From NCBI GenBank assembly GCA_022794295.1, contig JAAWEO010000035.1, positions 1 through 14,101 of the forward strand: a DNA stretch of 14,101 bases. The letters are read 5' to 3'. Both the position numbers and the translations under genes were made by a program. The notes beneath the pieces are model-generated. The model searched no databases. It was given only the letters and a program-made list of their open reading frames with translations, and was not told the origin of the DNA. Shown here in pieces: positions 13,822-14,101 of the stretch; within the stretch, counting starts at the first letter, position 1, and each line of letters opens with the position of its first letter. The stretch is from Angelakisella sp. (GTDB lineage: Bacteria; Bacillota; Clostridia; Oscillospirales; Ruminococcaceae).

Positions 13822-13840
13822 GTAAACACGAGTGTATATC
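13822..13840 (-). promoter_or_regulatory. Operator-like motif, copy 4 (at the operon start site)
   Basis: On the minus strand this reads GATATACACTCGTGTTTAC. It begins 11 bases after the -10 hexamer, so it covers roughly +6 to +24 of the transcript. That is the classic position for repression. The core ACAC-NN-GTGT is shared with the other three copies in the window. Confidence 0.85.
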
Positions 13841-13851
13841 TGACACAAATC

Positions 13852-13880
13852 ATTATACGGTTTTAGTGGGTCTCTGTCAA
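13852..13880 (-). promoter_or_regulatory. Consensus sigma-A promoter of the sugar uptake operon
   Basis: Read on the minus strand, TTGACA (13880-13875) and TATAAT (13857-13852) are both perfect consensus and are 17 bases apart. Transcription should start near 13845, leaving a leader of about 175 bases. So strong a promoter on a catabolic operon implies tight negative control, which fits the operator copy directly downstream. Confidence 0.9.
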
Positions 13881-13943
13881 GCGATTGGGAATATTTTCGT
13901 CTTTTTGTTAGAGAAACCGGCAGAAAACTATCTGTTTTGCATA

Positions 13944-13998
13944 AGAGCCTATCCAAAATCTCCCTGCACACTGCCAGGGCAGGTTTTGAACAGGCTCT
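13944..13998. repeat. Imperfect 55-base palindromic repeat element
   Basis: AGAGCCT at 13944-13950 and AGGCTCT at 13992-13998 bound an inverted repeat. The arms run AGAGCCTaTcCAAAAtCT... and, on the other strand, AGAGCCTgTtCAAAAcCT..., and continue into CCCTG/CAGGG around a short loop. No T run follows on either strand, so it is not a terminator. It resembles a small palindromic interspersed repeat or an end of a mobile element. The remaining bases to the window end contain no gene I can support; a small CTGGC-TTC-GCCAG hairpin lies at 14085-14097. Confidence 0.55.
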
Positions 13999-14101
13999 AG
14001 GTCGTGACCCAAAAGTCGAAGTGGCCGGATTTTTCGCAGGGGGAGGGAGATTGCAAGGAGAAAAGCGCAAGGAGCTCTGACAGCCTGGCTTCGCCAGCCT
14101 T

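Noticed and set aside
13669..14070. N-terminal extension of the binding protein
   Set aside because: It would translate through the consensus promoter and both operators, and would place the lipoprotein signal in the middle of the protein.

Overview
The window looks like chromosomal DNA of a GC-rich gut-type Firmicute in the Clostridia, probably Oscillospiraceae or a close relative. The reasons are strong AGGAGG-type ribosome binding sites, sigma-A promoters, a clostridial-type class II fructose-bisphosphate aldolase, a FIVAR-containing surface glycosidase, and a CUT1 sugar transporter with no ATPase gene of its own. The genus assignment is inference.

Layout. Bases 1-281 hold GC-rich hairpin-forming DNA with no gene I can support. 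A self-contained housekeeping unit follows: promoter, class II fructose-bisphosphate aldolase (367-1302) and a strong terminator. A 635-base spacer then contains an AT-rich patch, a possible coding relic, a sigma-A promoter and a leader with two copies of an operator-like motif. This leads into one 2009-residue secreted, C-terminally anchored glycoside hydrolase family 2 enzyme (1998-8027). Two back-to-back hairpin terminators (8050-8151) separate it from a convergent minus-strand operon. In transcription order that operon is a sugar-binding lipoprotein (12310-13668), two CUT1 permeases (11306-12220, 10421-11293), a GatY/KbaY-like class II aldolase (9539-10390) and an L-fucose/L-arabinose isomerase-family protein (8176-9525). 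It starts from a perfect TTGACA-N17-TATAAT promoter near 13.86 kb.

How it fits together. The same near-palindromic motif, core TATACACTCGTGTT, occurs four times. Two copies are in the leader of the GH2 gene and two in the leader of the transporter operon, and all read in the same direction relative to transcription. This marks the two transcription units as one regulon although they lie at opposite ends of a 12-kb stretch and converge. The inferred pathway is: the surface GH2 enzyme trims a glycan or glycoside, the ABC importer takes up the unphosphorylated product, the isomerase turns an aldose into a ketose, a kinase encoded elsewhere phosphorylates it, and the GatY-like aldolase cleaves it to trioses. 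The sugar is not identifiable from the sequence. The right end (13944-13998) carries an imperfect 55-base palindrome that looks like a small interspersed or mobile-element-derived repeat.
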